In this document: piece by piece, positions 8,084-21,058 of the stretch
Numbering within the stretch: position 1 is the first letter of the stretch
Layout of the letters: every line of letters starts with the position of its first letter
The notes under the pieces: generated by a model
Databases searched by the model: none
Told to the model about the DNA's origin: nothing
What the model saw: the letters and a program-made list of their open reading frames with translations, nothing else
Program-made: the position numbers and the translations under genes
Assembly (NCBI RefSeq): GCF_018918075.1
Contig: NZ_JAHLPW010000004.1
Coordinates: 1 to 64,000, forward strand
Source of the DNA: Virgibacillus sp. MSJ-26
Lineage (GTDB): Bacteria; Bacillota; Bacilli; Bacillales; Amphibacillaceae
Length of the DNA stretch: 64,000 bases
Direction: 5' to 3'

Positions 8084-8413
8084 ATTTCTCCCTCCTGTTC
8101 ACCTATTTTTGACGAGTAAAGCGACACTCTTACTCAAATATAAAGAACAGTTTATAGTGGATTGCTATAAAAGTAAACCGTTATTTTATATTTATATTAG
8201 TCTGACCTCAATAAAGGTGATGGTATCAACATTCCCCAAAGAAATTTATTTTACTTTTTAACCTTAAAGGGATCTTGTTTTTATTTGAAAACCTTTCCAT
8301 TGACAAAGTTCGACAATCACTTGTAAAATTACCTTGAATTCTGAAAAGTTTTGTTAATTGCGCTTTTTATTAGCTGTATATTCTAAAAACATAAAGTATT
8401 ACGAGGAGTTCTT
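8084..8413. other. Divergent intergenic region, antiporter / brnQ
   Basis: This 330-bp divergent region holds the antiporter RBS (GGAGGGAGAAAT on the minus strand) and a brnQ promoter candidate at 8300-8329. I see no repeat or RNA motif in the remainder. Confidence 0.5.
8300..8329 (+). promoter_or_regulatory. SigA-type promoter candidate for brnQ
   Basis: TTGACA (8300-8305) and TAAAAT (8324-8329) are separated by 18 bp, about 85 bp before the brnQ start. The match is good; no operator or leader structure was recognised. Confidence 0.6.
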
Positions 8414-9724
8414 ATGAATAAAAACACATTTATAGTTGGCTTTATGCTTTTTGCACTGTTTTTTGGAGCAGGAAATTTAATCTATCCACCTACACTCGGC
8501 ATTGAATCTGGAACATCTTATTGGGGAGCTATTGGTGGCTTCCTGATAACAGGAGTTGGTCTACCTGTTCTTGCCGTCATGGCTATTTCATTTGTGAAAG
8601 ATGACGCAAGAGAGCTGGCGAATGTCGTTCACCCTACTTTTGGCCTCATTTTCACATCAATTGTTTATCTTGCCATCGGCCCCTTTTTCGGAATTCCGAG
8701 AGCTGCAACAGTTGCCTATGAAATGAGTATCGTTCCATTTACTGACGTCTCGGCTGTTGTTCTATTAATCTTTACAATTATCTTTTTTGTGCTCGTTGGT
8801 TTAGTAAGCCTCAATCCTAGTAAGATTGTTGATTTAATCGGACAAATGCTGACTCCCATTCTACTGCTTGCTATATTGGGGTTAATCATAGGTGCTTTAT
8901 TTTTACTTAGCGGGACACAGATGGCTCCCATTGATGGTTATACATCTGCTCCTTTTTTCACCGGGTTTATTGAAGGCTACTTAACGATGGACGCCATTGC
9001 TGCTTTAGCTTTCGGTATTGTTGTAGTGAATGCCTTTAAAGAAAGAGGTGTGATGACTCAAAAAGGACTCGTCAAAGCGACCGGTAAAGCAGGCGTCATT
9101 ACAGCAATCGGCTTAATTATTGTCTATTCGGCACTAGGATGGATTGGTTCTAAAATGGCCAGTCATGGTGATTACACGAATGGCGGTGAAATTCTATCAG
9201 CTGCCGCAAATAATATGTTTGGTAGTTTTGGTGCCCTTTTATTAGGTATTATCGTTGCCCTAGCATGTTTTACCACTTGCGTTGGACTAGTTGTCGCCGC
9301 GGGCCAATTTTTTGAAAAGGTGACACCTTTCTCATACAAATCAATCGCATTAATTGTTACGGCTGGGAGCTTCATTATTTCAAATCAGGGACTCGAAACA
9401 ATTATAAGTTATTCTGTTCCTGTCTTAGTGTTTATATACCCCATCGCTATTGTGTTGATTATTCTACCGTTTATTAGTAGATTCATTCCTCAGCGAAAAG
9501 CTTTTTACCGAGGAGCAATCTTCTTTACATTCTTTATCAGCCTTTATGATGGACTGACGGAATTTGGTTTGGAAATGCCTGGCATTACACCCTATATGGA
9601 AGTGATTCCATTTTTGGAAATAGGCCTAGGCTGGTTAATCCCTGCTATTATTGGTGGGCTGCTTGGAATAATGATTGGACAACTGTCTACTAAATCAAAA
9701 GATTCTAAGCATGGAGCTGCTTGA
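8414..9724 (+). CDS. brnQ: Branched-chain amino acid:cation symporter
   Basis: A 436-residue protein of the LIVCS family (BrnQ/BraB), importing leucine, isoleucine and valine with Na+ or H+. The N-terminal signature FALFFGAGNLIYPPTLG (about 17-33) is intact, and about twelve hydrophobic segments follow across the full family length. ATG is preceded by ACGAGGAGTTCTT. It is transcribed alone from a likely SigA promoter and ends at a rho-independent hairpin. It fits the amino-acid scavenging theme of the window. Confidence 0.92.
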   Translation: MNKNTFIVGFMLFALFFGAGNLIYPPTLGIESGTSYWGAIGGFLITGVGLPVLAVMAISFVKDDARELANVVHPTFGLIFTSIVYLAIGPFFGIPRAATVAYEMSIVPFTDVSAVVLLIFTIIFFVLVGLVSLNPSKIVDLIGQMLTPILLLAILGLIIGALFLLSGTQMAPIDGYTSAPFFTGFIEGYLTMDAIAALAFGIVVVNAFKERGVMTQKGLVKATGKAGVITAIGLIIVYSALGWIGSKMASHGDYTNGGEILSAAANNMFGSFGALLLGIIVALACFTTCVGLVVAAGQFFEKVTPFSYKSIALIVTAGSFIISNQGLETIISYSVPVLVFIYPIAIVLIILPFISRFIPQRKAFYRGAIFFTFFISLYDGLTEFGLEMPGITPYMEVIPFLEIGLGWLIPAIIGGLLGIMIGQLSTKSKDSKHGAA

Positions 9725-9736
9725 TAAAAAAACAAT

Positions 9737-9776
9737 AAATCCGAACGGTGATTTTCAATCGTTGCTCGGATTTTTT
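9737..9776 (+). terminator. brnQ terminator
   Basis: AAATCCGAACG pairs with CGTTGCTCGGATTT and is followed by a T-run (GGATTTTTTC). It starts about 13 bp after the brnQ stop. A hairpin with almost the same stem occurs at 55180-55212. Confidence 0.8.
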
Positions 9777-9910
9777 CATCCTGTTTTCCAGCTTTTTTGT
9801 TAGTTTTTTTACAAAAACTAAGCACAAATATATTTTCTTTGCTAAAAAATATACTTTTCTCACTTACTGATATAAGTTATGGTAGGATATACACATAAAG
9901 GAGGATGGGA

Positions 9911-12055
9911 ATGATTGCTCAAGAAGAAAAAATCCTACAAACTTATTTTGGTTATGAATCATTTCGACCAGGTCAAAGAGAAGTCATCGACCATGTTATA
10001 CATAGAAAAAACACCTTGGCCGTCATGCCAACAGGTGGCGGAAAATCATTATGTTATCAAATACCTGGCCTATCCCTTGAAGGGACCGCAATTATTATCT
10101 CTCCGCTTATCTCTCTTATGAAAGATCAAGTCGATGCACTGCTATCCCTCGGTATTCCAGCTACATTCATCAACAGTTCTCTTTCTCAGGCCGAACAACA
10201 AACCCGGCTTCAAGAAATGGCTTTAGGGAATTATAAATTTGTTTATGTAGCTCCGGAACGTTTTGAATCAACTTTATTTGTAAATGCTGTTCGAGGACTT
10301 TCCATTTCTTTAGTCGCTTTCGACGAAGCACATTGTATTTCCCAGTGGGGGCATGATTTTCGACCAAGCTATCGCTCAATCGTTCCAAATTTAAGACGAC
10401 TAAATAATATTCCTGTATTTGTCGCTTTAACAGCAACGGCTACAGAAGAAGTCATTTTTGACATTCAATCTCTATTAAGCATTTCAAGTGAGGATGTCGT
10501 TAATACGGGATTTAAGCGCGATAACTTATCATTTCATTTAGTTAAAGGTCGTGATAAGGCTGCCTATATTCACTCATTTTTAAAAGAACATGCGTCCGAA
10601 TCAGGTATCATTTATACCGCTACCAGAAAACAAGCCGATCGTTTGTATGAACAATTGAAGTTAAAGGGATCCAAGGTAGAAAAGTATCACGCTGGGTTAT
10701 CTGAAGATGAACGTAAACAAGCTCAAGCCGCGTTTATTCATGATGAAAAAAATATTATGATTGCAACGAACGCTTTTGGAATGGGGATTGATAAATCGAA
10801 TGTACGCTTCGTGATCCATTACGCTATGCCGATGAACATTGAATCTTATTATCAAGAAGCGGGAAGAGCGGGACGAGATGGTGAACCAAGTGACTGTATT
10901 TTGCTCTTTTCACCCCAAGACATCCAACTGCAAAAATTCCTTATTGAACAATCACTTATGGATGATAAAGCAAAGCAGAGTGAATACAGCAAACTACAAG
11001 CAATGATTAATTATTGTCATACACACAGCTGCCTTACCAGCTTCATCCTTAATTATTTCAATAATACAACCACAAAAGAAATCTGTGGCCACTGCAGCAA
11101 CTGTGTGGATCGACAAGAAAAAACAGATATGACCGAAGAAGCACAAATGATTCTGTCATGTGTTAAGAGAATGGGAGAACGTTTTGGAGTTGGCATGACC
11201 GCGAAAGTGTTACGCGGTTCAAATGATAAAAAAATTCGCGAGTTCAAATTGAATAGTATTTCCACCTATGGTTTACTTTCCGCCTATACCGAACGTGAAC
11301 TGACAGAATGGATCAATTTTTTAATTGCTGAACAAGTGCTTGCAACAGAAGAAGGAAAATATCCCACCTTAAAACTGAATCATAATTCGGTTGAAGTACT
11401 AAAAGGTAAACGAAAAGTATGGATGTTCACTCCTAAAGTGCCAACTCAAACAGAAATTGACTATCACGAGGATTTGTTTGAAAGCTTACGCGCCCTCAGA
11501 AAAAGATTAGCAGATGAAAAAAACGTGCCTCCTTATGTTTTATTTTCAGATGTGACTTTAAAGGAACTGAGCCGCTATTTTCCTGGAACAAGAGAAGATA
11601 TGCTAGAAATTAAAGGAATTGGCGAGAAAAAGTATGAACAATATGGTGATAAGTTTTTAGAGGCGATTCAAACTTGGCGAAATGAGAATCCAGATGCTAA
11701 AAAGCGCATTCAAATTTCTAGTGAGAGTCCAGTTGCCAAACCGAAACGGACAAAAGATGATCGGCCAAGTCATATGATCAGCTATCACCTTTTCCAATCA
11801 GAAAAATCTATTAAAGAAATTGCAGCTATGCGAGATTTTTCTCAACAAACAATTGAGAGTCATATTTTCAAAGCATTCAAAGGTGGACATCCCATCTCTT
11901 GGAATATCTTTTTTAATGATGATGAAGAAGTAAATATTTTAAAGGCGCGTGAAGAAATTGATGTACCAAAACTCAAACCGTTACGAGAAGCCCTTCCAGA
12001 GGATTATAACTACACGAAGATAAAAGCAGTCCTTGTTAAAAATGGACTGATGTAG
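9911..12055 (+). CDS. recQ: RecQ ATP-dependent DNA helicase
   Basis: A 714-residue superfamily 2 helicase that unwinds forks and recombination intermediates with 3'-5' polarity. Visible parts in order: Walker A PTGGGKS (40-46), DEAH box (138-141) in the RecQ motif FDEAHCISQWGHDFRPSY, motif VI QEAGRAGRDGE, the zinc-binding cysteines (C-H-T-H-S-C and CGHCSNC), the winged-helix RQC region, an HRDC domain (SLRALRKRLADEKNVPPYVLF), and a C-terminal helix-turn-helix of the HTH_40 type (SIKEIAAMRDFSQQTIESHI). The frame opens at ATG 9905, but AAGGAGG ends only 1 nt before it; ATG 9911 has correct spacing. Confidence 0.95.
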   Translation: MIAQEEKILQTYFGYESFRPGQREVIDHVIHRKNTLAVMPTGGGKSLCYQIPGLSLEGTAIIISPLISLMKDQVDALLSLGIPATFINSSLSQAEQQTRLQEMALGNYKFVYVAPERFESTLFVNAVRGLSISLVAFDEAHCISQWGHDFRPSYRSIVPNLRRLNNIPVFVALTATATEEVIFDIQSLLSISSEDVVNTGFKRDNLSFHLVKGRDKAAYIHSFLKEHASESGIIYTATRKQADRLYEQLKLKGSKVEKYHAGLSEDERKQAQAAFIHDEKNIMIATNAFGMGIDKSNVRFVIHYAMPMNIESYYQEAGRAGRDGEPSDCILLFSPQDIQLQKFLIEQSLMDDKAKQSEYSKLQAMINYCHTHSCLTSFILNYFNNTTTKEICGHCSNCVDRQEKTDMTEEAQMILSCVKRMGERFGVGMTAKVLRGSNDKKIREFKLNSISTYGLLSAYTERELTEWINFLIAEQVLATEEGKYPTLKLNHNSVEVLKGKRKVWMFTPKVPTQTEIDYHEDLFESLRALRKRLADEKNVPPYVLFSDVTLKELSRYFPGTREDMLEIKGIGEKKYEQYGDKFLEAIQTWRNENPDAKKRIQISSESPVAKPKRTKDDRPSHMISYHLFQSEKSIKEIAAMRDFSQQTIESHIFKAFKGGHPISWNIFFNDDEEVNILKAREEIDVPKLKPLREALPEDYNYTKIKAVLVKNGLM

Positions 12056-12220
12056 GTAAGATAACGACGAGTGTTCGAACGGAAAGATAAACTTAGTTAT
12101 GTTATGTGACCGGTCGGTGCTAGTAAGAGCTAAAACAGGAAAATAAACCTCGATTGTGCGATGGGGAATGTAAGACCTGTTGTAAAAAAAGTAAAAACAT
12201 TTATCAGAATCAGGAAAAAT

Positions 12221-12263
12221 TAAGCGGCTTTAGCTCTATAAAATGCAGAGTTAAAGCCGCTTA
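12221..12263 (-). terminator. ampS terminator
   Basis: TAAGCGGCTTTAGCTCT (12221-12237) pairs with AGAGTTAAAGCCGCTTA (12247-12263) with one G-U pair. On the minus strand it ends in a T-run (TTTTT). It lies 27 bp after the aminopeptidase stop, and may also stop recQ transcription arriving on the plus strand. Confidence 0.85.
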
Positions 12264-12290
12264 AAACATCATCAACAATAAAAGTCACGC

Positions 12291-13535
12291 TTATTTTCCT
12301 TTAACATCCATTGCCCATGTTCCATTACGGAAAACAGCTTCGGTCGTACCATCTTCTTTAACACCATCGATATCCAACTTTTCGGATCCAATCATAAAAT
12401 CAACATGAGTAAGGCTATCGTTTACGCCATGTTTATCAAGCTCTTCCTCGTTCATTTCAGAGCCACCCTTAAGATTGGTCGGATAAGCCTTACCAAGCGC
12501 AATATGGCAAGATGCATTTTCATCAAATAGTGTATTATAAAAAATCAGACCCGACTGAGAAACAGGTGACTCATGTGGGACAAGTGCAACCTCACCAAGT
12601 CGAGTGGCCCCTTCATCAGTATCAAGTAAATGCTTCAAGGTTCCTTCACCTTGAGCGGCTTTATAATCAACGACTTTTCCGTCTTTAAACGTTAAGCTAA
12701 AGTCGTCAATTAGGCTACCACCATAATTTAAAGGTTTTGTGCTCGCCACCGTTCCAGTGACACCATATTTATGTGGTAAGGTGAACACTTCTTCTGTTGG
12801 CATATTCGGATTAAACGTAATCCCATTTTCAGAAACAGCTGAACCACCTTTCCAGATATGTCCTTCAGGAAGTTCAATTTCTAAGTCGGTACCCGGAGCT
12901 TTAAAGATTAGCTTTTTGTAACTCTTCTCATTCAAAATTTCACGTGCTGTTTCTAATGTTTTATTGTGCTTACCCCAAGCTGCTACGGGATTATCTTGAT
13001 CAACACGAACAATTTTAACAATCGCATCCCATAAACTTTCCATCGCATCTTCACGTGACTTGTCTGGGAAAATCTTTTGTGCCCAATCACCTGTCGGAAT
13101 AGAGATAATCGACCATGTAATTTTATCGTTCATTGTATGTTTACGGAAATTAACCATTGCTTTTGCAGCGGCTCGGTTAGCTTTAGCAACCAGTGACGGA
13201 TCAATATTTTTAAGTAAGTCAGGGTTCGTTGAGCGTATAGATAACACTGCCGCACCATCTTCTGCATAATAGTCATGTAATTTCACTTTCCATTCAGGAT
13301 AGTTAGCTATGACTTCTTCGGGGGCATTTTCATATTTTAATAAGGTCAATTCATCGTCCACCCAATTTATATGTACATCTTTCGCTCCCATTTCATATGC
13401 CTTTCGAACAACTTTCTTCGTAAACTCTGCACCTTCAATAGGTGCATTAATCATCAACGCTTGCCCTTTTTGTAAGTTAACTCCCGTTTTCAAAGCTAAT
13501 TCAGCGTATTTATCTTGCATCTGTTGGTTGACCAT
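12291..13535 (-). CDS. ampS: M29-family metallo-aminopeptidase
   Basis: A 414-residue aminopeptidase of family M29 (AmpS/PepS/aminopeptidase T), releasing N-terminal amino acids from peptides in the cytosol. C-terminal metal-binding segments characteristic of the family are visible: EEVFTLPHKYGVTG, the glutamate in EVALVPHESPVSQSG, NASCHIALG, and the His/Asp pair in LTHVDFMIGSEKLDID. Full length. Two adjacent ATGs (13538 and 13535) follow GGAGGTTTA; the second has the better 7-nt spacing. It would process peptides brought in by the three peptide transporters further along the window. Monocistronic with its own terminator. Confidence 0.92.
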   Translation of the reverse strand: MVNQQMQDKYAELALKTGVNLQKGQALMINAPIEGAEFTKKVVRKAYEMGAKDVHINWVDDELTLLKYENAPEEVIANYPEWKVKLHDYYAEDGAAVLSIRSTNPDLLKNIDPSLVAKANRAAAKAMVNFRKHTMNDKITWSIISIPTGDWAQKIFPDKSREDAMESLWDAIVKIVRVDQDNPVAAWGKHNKTLETAREILNEKSYKKLIFKAPGTDLEIELPEGHIWKGGSAVSENGITFNPNMPTEEVFTLPHKYGVTGTVASTKPLNYGGSLIDDFSLTFKDGKVVDYKAAQGEGTLKHLLDTDEGATRLGEVALVPHESPVSQSGLIFYNTLFDENASCHIALGKAYPTNLKGGSEMNEEELDKHGVNDSLTHVDFMIGSEKLDIDGVKEDGTTEAVFRNGTWAMDVKGK

Positions 13536-13647
13536 CATTAAACCTCCATAAAGAATATAATTGAAATATTTATCTATTTGCTATTATTTCACAAAATTCC
13601 CATGACTACAATTATTTATTGGATAATGTTTGGTTATTACATATAAG

Positions 13648-13825
13648 ATATAAACTGCGACGTAGTTTCAATGAAGAGTCTTTTCCCCTTATGTTAAAGA
13701 AAGCTATAATCCGAACGCTGCGGAAAAAACGCTAAGCGAGTATTCTGCCGAAGCGAGGTGTACGCACTCAATTAGCTAGATTAAAAGAACCACGTAAATA
13801 ATTTTCACTGTGTCGCAGTTTATAT
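13648..13825. repeat. Family V: 178-bp element with 14-bp inverted ends
   Basis: ATATAAACTGCGAC (13648-13661) is perfectly complementary to GTCGCAGTTTATAT (13812-13825). The interior contains short complementary stretches (CGAACGCTGCGG, CTGCCGAAGCG) but no open reading frame of note. This is the architecture of a miniature inverted-repeat element or a single large hairpin. It sits in the 460-bp gap between ampS and hutG, both on the minus strand. The rest of that gap holds only the hutG terminator. Confidence 0.65.
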
Positions 13826-13933
13826 ATAATGTGCAGTAATTAATATTAATTCCACTCTTGATAAACTTATTTTATCAAGGTAGATGCCCAATTCGCTCTG
13901 TAAGGTTGAAATTAATTTTAAAACATTCATTAA

Positions 13934-13969
13934 AAAGCCCATCTTAAGAGTTCCCTAGATGGGCTTTTG
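13934..13969 (-). terminator. hut operon terminator
   Basis: AAAAGCCCATCT (13934-13945) and AGATGGGCTTTT (13958-13969) form a perfect 12-bp stem. On the minus strand the stem is followed by TTTTTAATG. It lies 28 bp behind hutG and ends the hut transcript. Confidence 0.85.
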
Positions 13970-13996
13970 CTATGCTTATTAATCAGTCGATTTTAA

Positions 13997-17846
<3,850 letters not shown>

Positions 17847-17854
<8 letters not shown>

Positions 17855-19373
17855 TTGAAAAACCCCCCACTTTAGTTTGAACGCAACTTTCATTTGATTC
17901 TTTTAACCAACTTGCTGTGCTTTCAATATCTCTGGAAAAAATACGATCTTTCGTTATTTGTGGTACTATTTTTCTTGCTTTCTCGTAAAACCTACGTGTC
18001 TCGCTTCCCATTCTCTCAACCCCTCGATACTCGACAGCTTCTAAGGCACAAATGAGTTCAATTGCGATAACCCGTCTTGTATTCGCAAGCATCTCTAGAG
18101 CGTGCCTAGCAGCGATTGTCCCCATACTGACATGGTCTTCTTGGTTAGCAGATGATGGAATAGAATCTACGCTCGCCGGATGTGCGAGTGTTTTGTTTTC
18201 TGAAACAAGCGAGGCGGCACTATACTGCATGATCATAGCACCAGATTCCAGACCAGGATTGGGACTTAAGAATGGTGGTAATCCTTCATTTAACTGAGGA
18301 TTGACGAGCCGTTCAATCCTTCTTTCAGATATATTTCCTGCTTCAGCTATGCCAAGCTTTAGAAAATCCATTGCCAGCGCCACCGGTTGTCCGTGAAAAT
18401 TTCCACCTGAAACAACTTTATTTTCTTCAGAAAAAATAAGCGGATTGTCAGTGACAGCGTTTATTTCAGTCAATAGTTTTTTCTCAACGTAATGAACCGT
18501 TTGCCAAGAGGCTCCTAGCACTTGCGGGATACATCTAAGAGAATAGGCGTCTTGGACTCGTAGCTCCCCTTGGTCAGTTGTTAATCTGCTATCTATTAAT
18601 CTTTCTCGCATTCGATGAGCCACATCAATTTGTTCCTGATGTCCTCGAGCTTGGTGCAGATGAGAATCAAAAGCATCCATAATACCACGCAATCCTTCTA
18701 AGGTCAGCGCACTTATCATTTCACTTTGATAAAGCAATTTTTCTATTTCGATATAGGCAATGACGCCGACTGCTGTCATCGCCTGAGTTCCATTGATTAA
18801 GGCTAGGCCCTCTTTGGCTTGTAATTGTAATGGGGAGATGCCTAGTTCCCTTAATACGTGTGATGCGTCCATCCGTTTTCCTTGATAAAAAACCTCACCT
18901 TCACCAATGAGACAAAGTGCTAAATGTGACAATGGAGCCAAATCCCCGCTTGCACCAAGGGATCCTTGCTGTGGAATGACCGGTGTAATTTCTAAGTTGA
19001 GAAAGTCAATTAATCGTTGAACCACTTCCACCCTCACACCAGAATAACCTTGAGCCAGTGCATTGGACCGGAGTAAAAGCATCGCTCTGCTTACTTCTTC
19101 AGCAAAAGGCTCACCTACGCCACAGGCATGAGAATAAATAAGATTGAGTTGCAAATTTTCTAAATTCTCATTTCGTATTATAATATCACTAAACTTTCCA
19201 AACCCCGTATTAATCCCGTACATTGTTTGATCTGCGCTTAACATATCTTCCACTGTTACTCGATTGGTGTTAATGTTATTTTCAGCTTGTCGAGATAATC
19301 CTACCTCTTCCTTTTGAAAAATGACTTTCTTCACTTCTTCAATTGTAAGTGACGTTCCAGTTAACGTAATCAT
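17847..19373 (-). CDS. hutH: Histidine ammonia-lyase
   Basis: A 508-residue lyase that deaminates L-histidine to urocanate, the first step of the pathway. The Ala-Ser-Gly triad (141-143) in [14 protein letters not shown] cyclises to the MIO electrophile; [17 protein letters not shown] and the [13 protein letters not shown] region are also conserved. It is the first gene of the hut operon. RBS GGAGGTGTAAG precedes the ATG. A hairpin and a cre-like box lie upstream. No hutP, hutM or hutC gene is present nearby, unlike the Bacillus subtilis operon that starts with hutP. Confidence 0.96.
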
Positions 19374-19418
19374 CTTACACCTCCAATGTATTGTTTTAAT
19401 AGACTAAAGCGCAAAAGG

Positions 19419-19453
19419 AAAGGAGGCTTTGGTTTAAGAACCTAAGCCTCCTT
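19419..19453 (-). promoter_or_regulatory. Leader hairpin before hutH, possible attenuator
   Basis: AAGGAGGCT (19419-19427) and AGCCTCCTT (19445-19453) pair, extended by GGTT/AACC. On the minus strand the hairpin is followed by a U-rich stretch (CCTCCTTTCCTTTT). It lies about 45 nt before the hutH start within the likely leader RNA. In B. subtilis a hut leader terminator is controlled by HutP; here no hutP gene is nearby, so the controlling factor is unknown. Confidence 0.5.
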
Positions 19454-19537
19454 GCTTTTGATATGAATGTTTTAGGTGATATAATACATTAAGCATTTGT
19501 GCACCCCTGATATTTTAATTTTCTTACTATTTATCAT

Positions 19538-19551
19538 TGTAAGCGTTTACT
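19538..19551. promoter_or_regulatory. cre box upstream of the hut operon
   Basis: TGTAAGCGTTTACT is an almost perfect palindromic match to the CcpA catabolite-responsive element. It lies about 165 bp before hutH. CcpA control of hut by carbon source is well established in Bacillus, so repression by glucose is the likely role. Confidence 0.7.
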
Positions 19552-19553
19552 AA

Positions 19554-19824
19554 AAGAAATGCAAGATTAAAAATACGAATCCAATAACATAATAACTTAT
19601 GATAAAAATTTATTATAAAGTATTTTGTGGGGAGTTTACTGCCTATCAGAAGCAATAAATGGAAACTAGTGAGAAAGTGCCATTTTGAAAAGAGGCAAAA
19701 AAACAACATGATGTAGTCATACTGTATAATTACTTTTTGAGTTTAATCATACAGAAAAATTTAGAGTCAATTAAAAGAATTTCATGTAATATTTACGAAA
19801 CAATTTAATTACATTTAATTGTCC
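19554..19824. other. Intergenic region upstream of hut and behind the repeat gene
   Basis: The stretch between the cre box and the stop of the coiled-coil gene is A+T-rich. I see no convincing gene, RNA motif or terminator in it. Confidence 0.4.
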
Positions 19825-20724
19825 TTATTTATTAATGCTTTTTTCAATCTTATTAGTCTTTCTTTTTATTCCCTCTACCTCTTTAAATAGTAAATCAATA
19901 TCTGATTGGGTTTCTTGATTTGTTGTACGCATGTCTTTTCTGATACTAGTGAAATTTTCAGTCATTAATGTGGTGTTATGCCTAATCACATTTTTCAGTT
20001 CTTCCAGGCCACCATCTAAACGATCGAAACGATCATCGGCTTTCTCTTGCCAGTCCTCTATATGGTCGAAACGAGTATCCGCTGTCTTCTGCCAATCTTC
20101 TATATGGTCGAAGCGAGTGTCCGCTGTCTTTTGCCAGTCTTCTATATGGTCGAAGCGAGTGTCCGCTGTCTTTTGCCAGTCCTCTATATGGTCGAAACGA
20201 GTATTCGCTGTCTTCTGCCAATCTTCTATATGGTCAAAACGAGTGTCCGCTGTCTTTTGCCAGTCTTCTATATGGTCAAAACGAGTGTCCGCTGTCTTTT
20301 GCCAGTCTTCTATATGGTCAAAACGAGTGTCCGCTGTCTTTTGCCAGTCTTCTATATGGTCAAAACGAGTGTCCGCTGTCTTTTGCCAGTCTTCTATATG
20401 GTCAAAACGAGTGTCCGCTGTCTTTTGCCAGTCTTCTATATGGTCAAAACGAGTGTCCGCTGTCTTTTGCCAGTCTTCTATATGGTCAAAACGAGTGTCC
20501 GCTGTCTTTTGCCAGTCTTCTATTCGATCAAAAGAAGCATTCGCAGCTTCCTGACCTTCTTCCAAGTTGTTCAAACGCTTATTCGTAGCTTCCTGGCCTT
20601 CTTCCAAGTTGTTCAAGCGCTTATTCGTAACTTCTTGGCCTTCTTCCAAGCGATCAAAGCGCTTGTTTGTTTCTTTTCTAAAACCACTTAATTCAGAAAT
20701 GATTTGATTAAATAATTTCTCCAT
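19825..20724 (-). CDS. Coiled-coil protein of 14-residue tandem repeats
   Basis: A roughly 299-residue hydrophilic protein. After a short N-terminal helix (MEKLFNQIISELSGFRKETN), the protein consists of 14-residue units, two heptads each: four degenerate ones (RFDRLEEGQEVTNK type), then eleven almost identical DWQKTADTRFDHIE units, then a charged C-terminal helix. It should be a long coiled coil with no signal peptide or membrane segment. The eleven units are 42-bp DNA repeats (feature 20056-20517). Start: ATG 20724 rather than GTG 20733, because GGGG lies 8 nt before the ATG. I do not recognise the family; repeat proteins of this look occur in phage and Bacillus genomes without known function. 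Confidence 0.75.
   Translation of the reverse strand: MEKLFNQIISELSGFRKETNKRFDRLEEGQEVTNKRLNNLEEGQEATNKRLNNLEEGQEAANASFDRIEDWQKTADTRFDHIEDWQKTADTRFDHIEDWQKTADTRFDHIEDWQKTADTRFDHIEDWQKTADTRFDHIEDWQKTADTRFDHIEDWQKTADTRFDHIEDWQKTANTRFDHIEDWQKTADTRFDHIEDWQKTADTRFDHIEDWQKTADTRFDHIEDWQEKADDRFDRLDGGLEELKNVIRHNTTLMTENFTSIRKDMRTTNQETQSDIDLLFKEVEGIKRKTNKIEKSINK
20056..20517 (-). repeat. Eleven 42-bp tandem repeats inside a gene
   Basis: The word TCTATATGGTC recurs every 42 bp from 20056 to 20476, giving eleven units. Most differ by only one or two bases, in patches (GTCGAAGCG, GTCGAAACG, GTCAAAACG), and the six or seven copies between about 20224 and 20517 are essentially identical. This indicates recent expansion by slippage or unequal crossing over. 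Because 42 is a multiple of three, changes in copy number would keep the frame. Confidence 0.95.
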
Positions 20725-21058
20725 ATGCCTCACCCCATTTTTATTATTATACCATACATCACTTTTTTACATGCTCTGCACTATATATATAAGATAAAAT
20801 ATTACATTTGAAAAATCAAAAGGATGTAAATGATTTTTGAAGACGTTGTGTTCTTTTAAAAAGTAAATAACCATTAAAAATAATTAATAAACACTCTATT
20901 AATCACAGGGTATAATTGTATAACAGTAACAATTAGTGTTATATTAAAAAGTCACATAAAACCTAAAAGAGTCAGACTTTAAATGGCTGACTCTTTCTTT
21001 ATCTTTATAGGATATTCTAAAGTGATATTCATGAACTAGTTTAATTTGAAACGCTACT
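20725..21058. other. Intergenic region with bidirectional terminator
   Basis: This 330-bp gap holds the promoter side of the repeat gene and a hairpin at 20966-20996 (AAAGAGTCAG / CTGACTCTTT) flanked by T-rich sequence on both strands, probably ending the thioesterase transcript. Nothing else was recognised. Confidence 0.6.

Noticed and set aside
12060..12220. Stretch behind recQ as a possible structured RNA
   Set aside because: Apart from the ampS terminator I found no consistent helices or match to the repeat families in the window.
20056..20517. Direct repeats considered as a CRISPR array
   Set aside because: Units are contiguous with no unique spacers, lie within an open reading frame, and no cas gene is near.
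19931..20691. Long open frames of 207 and 214 codons antisense to the repeat gene
   Set aside because: They exist only because the 42-bp unit has no stop in those frames; the products are repetitive (SKRVSAVFCQSSIW and the like), have no RBS, and mirror the real coiled-coil gene.
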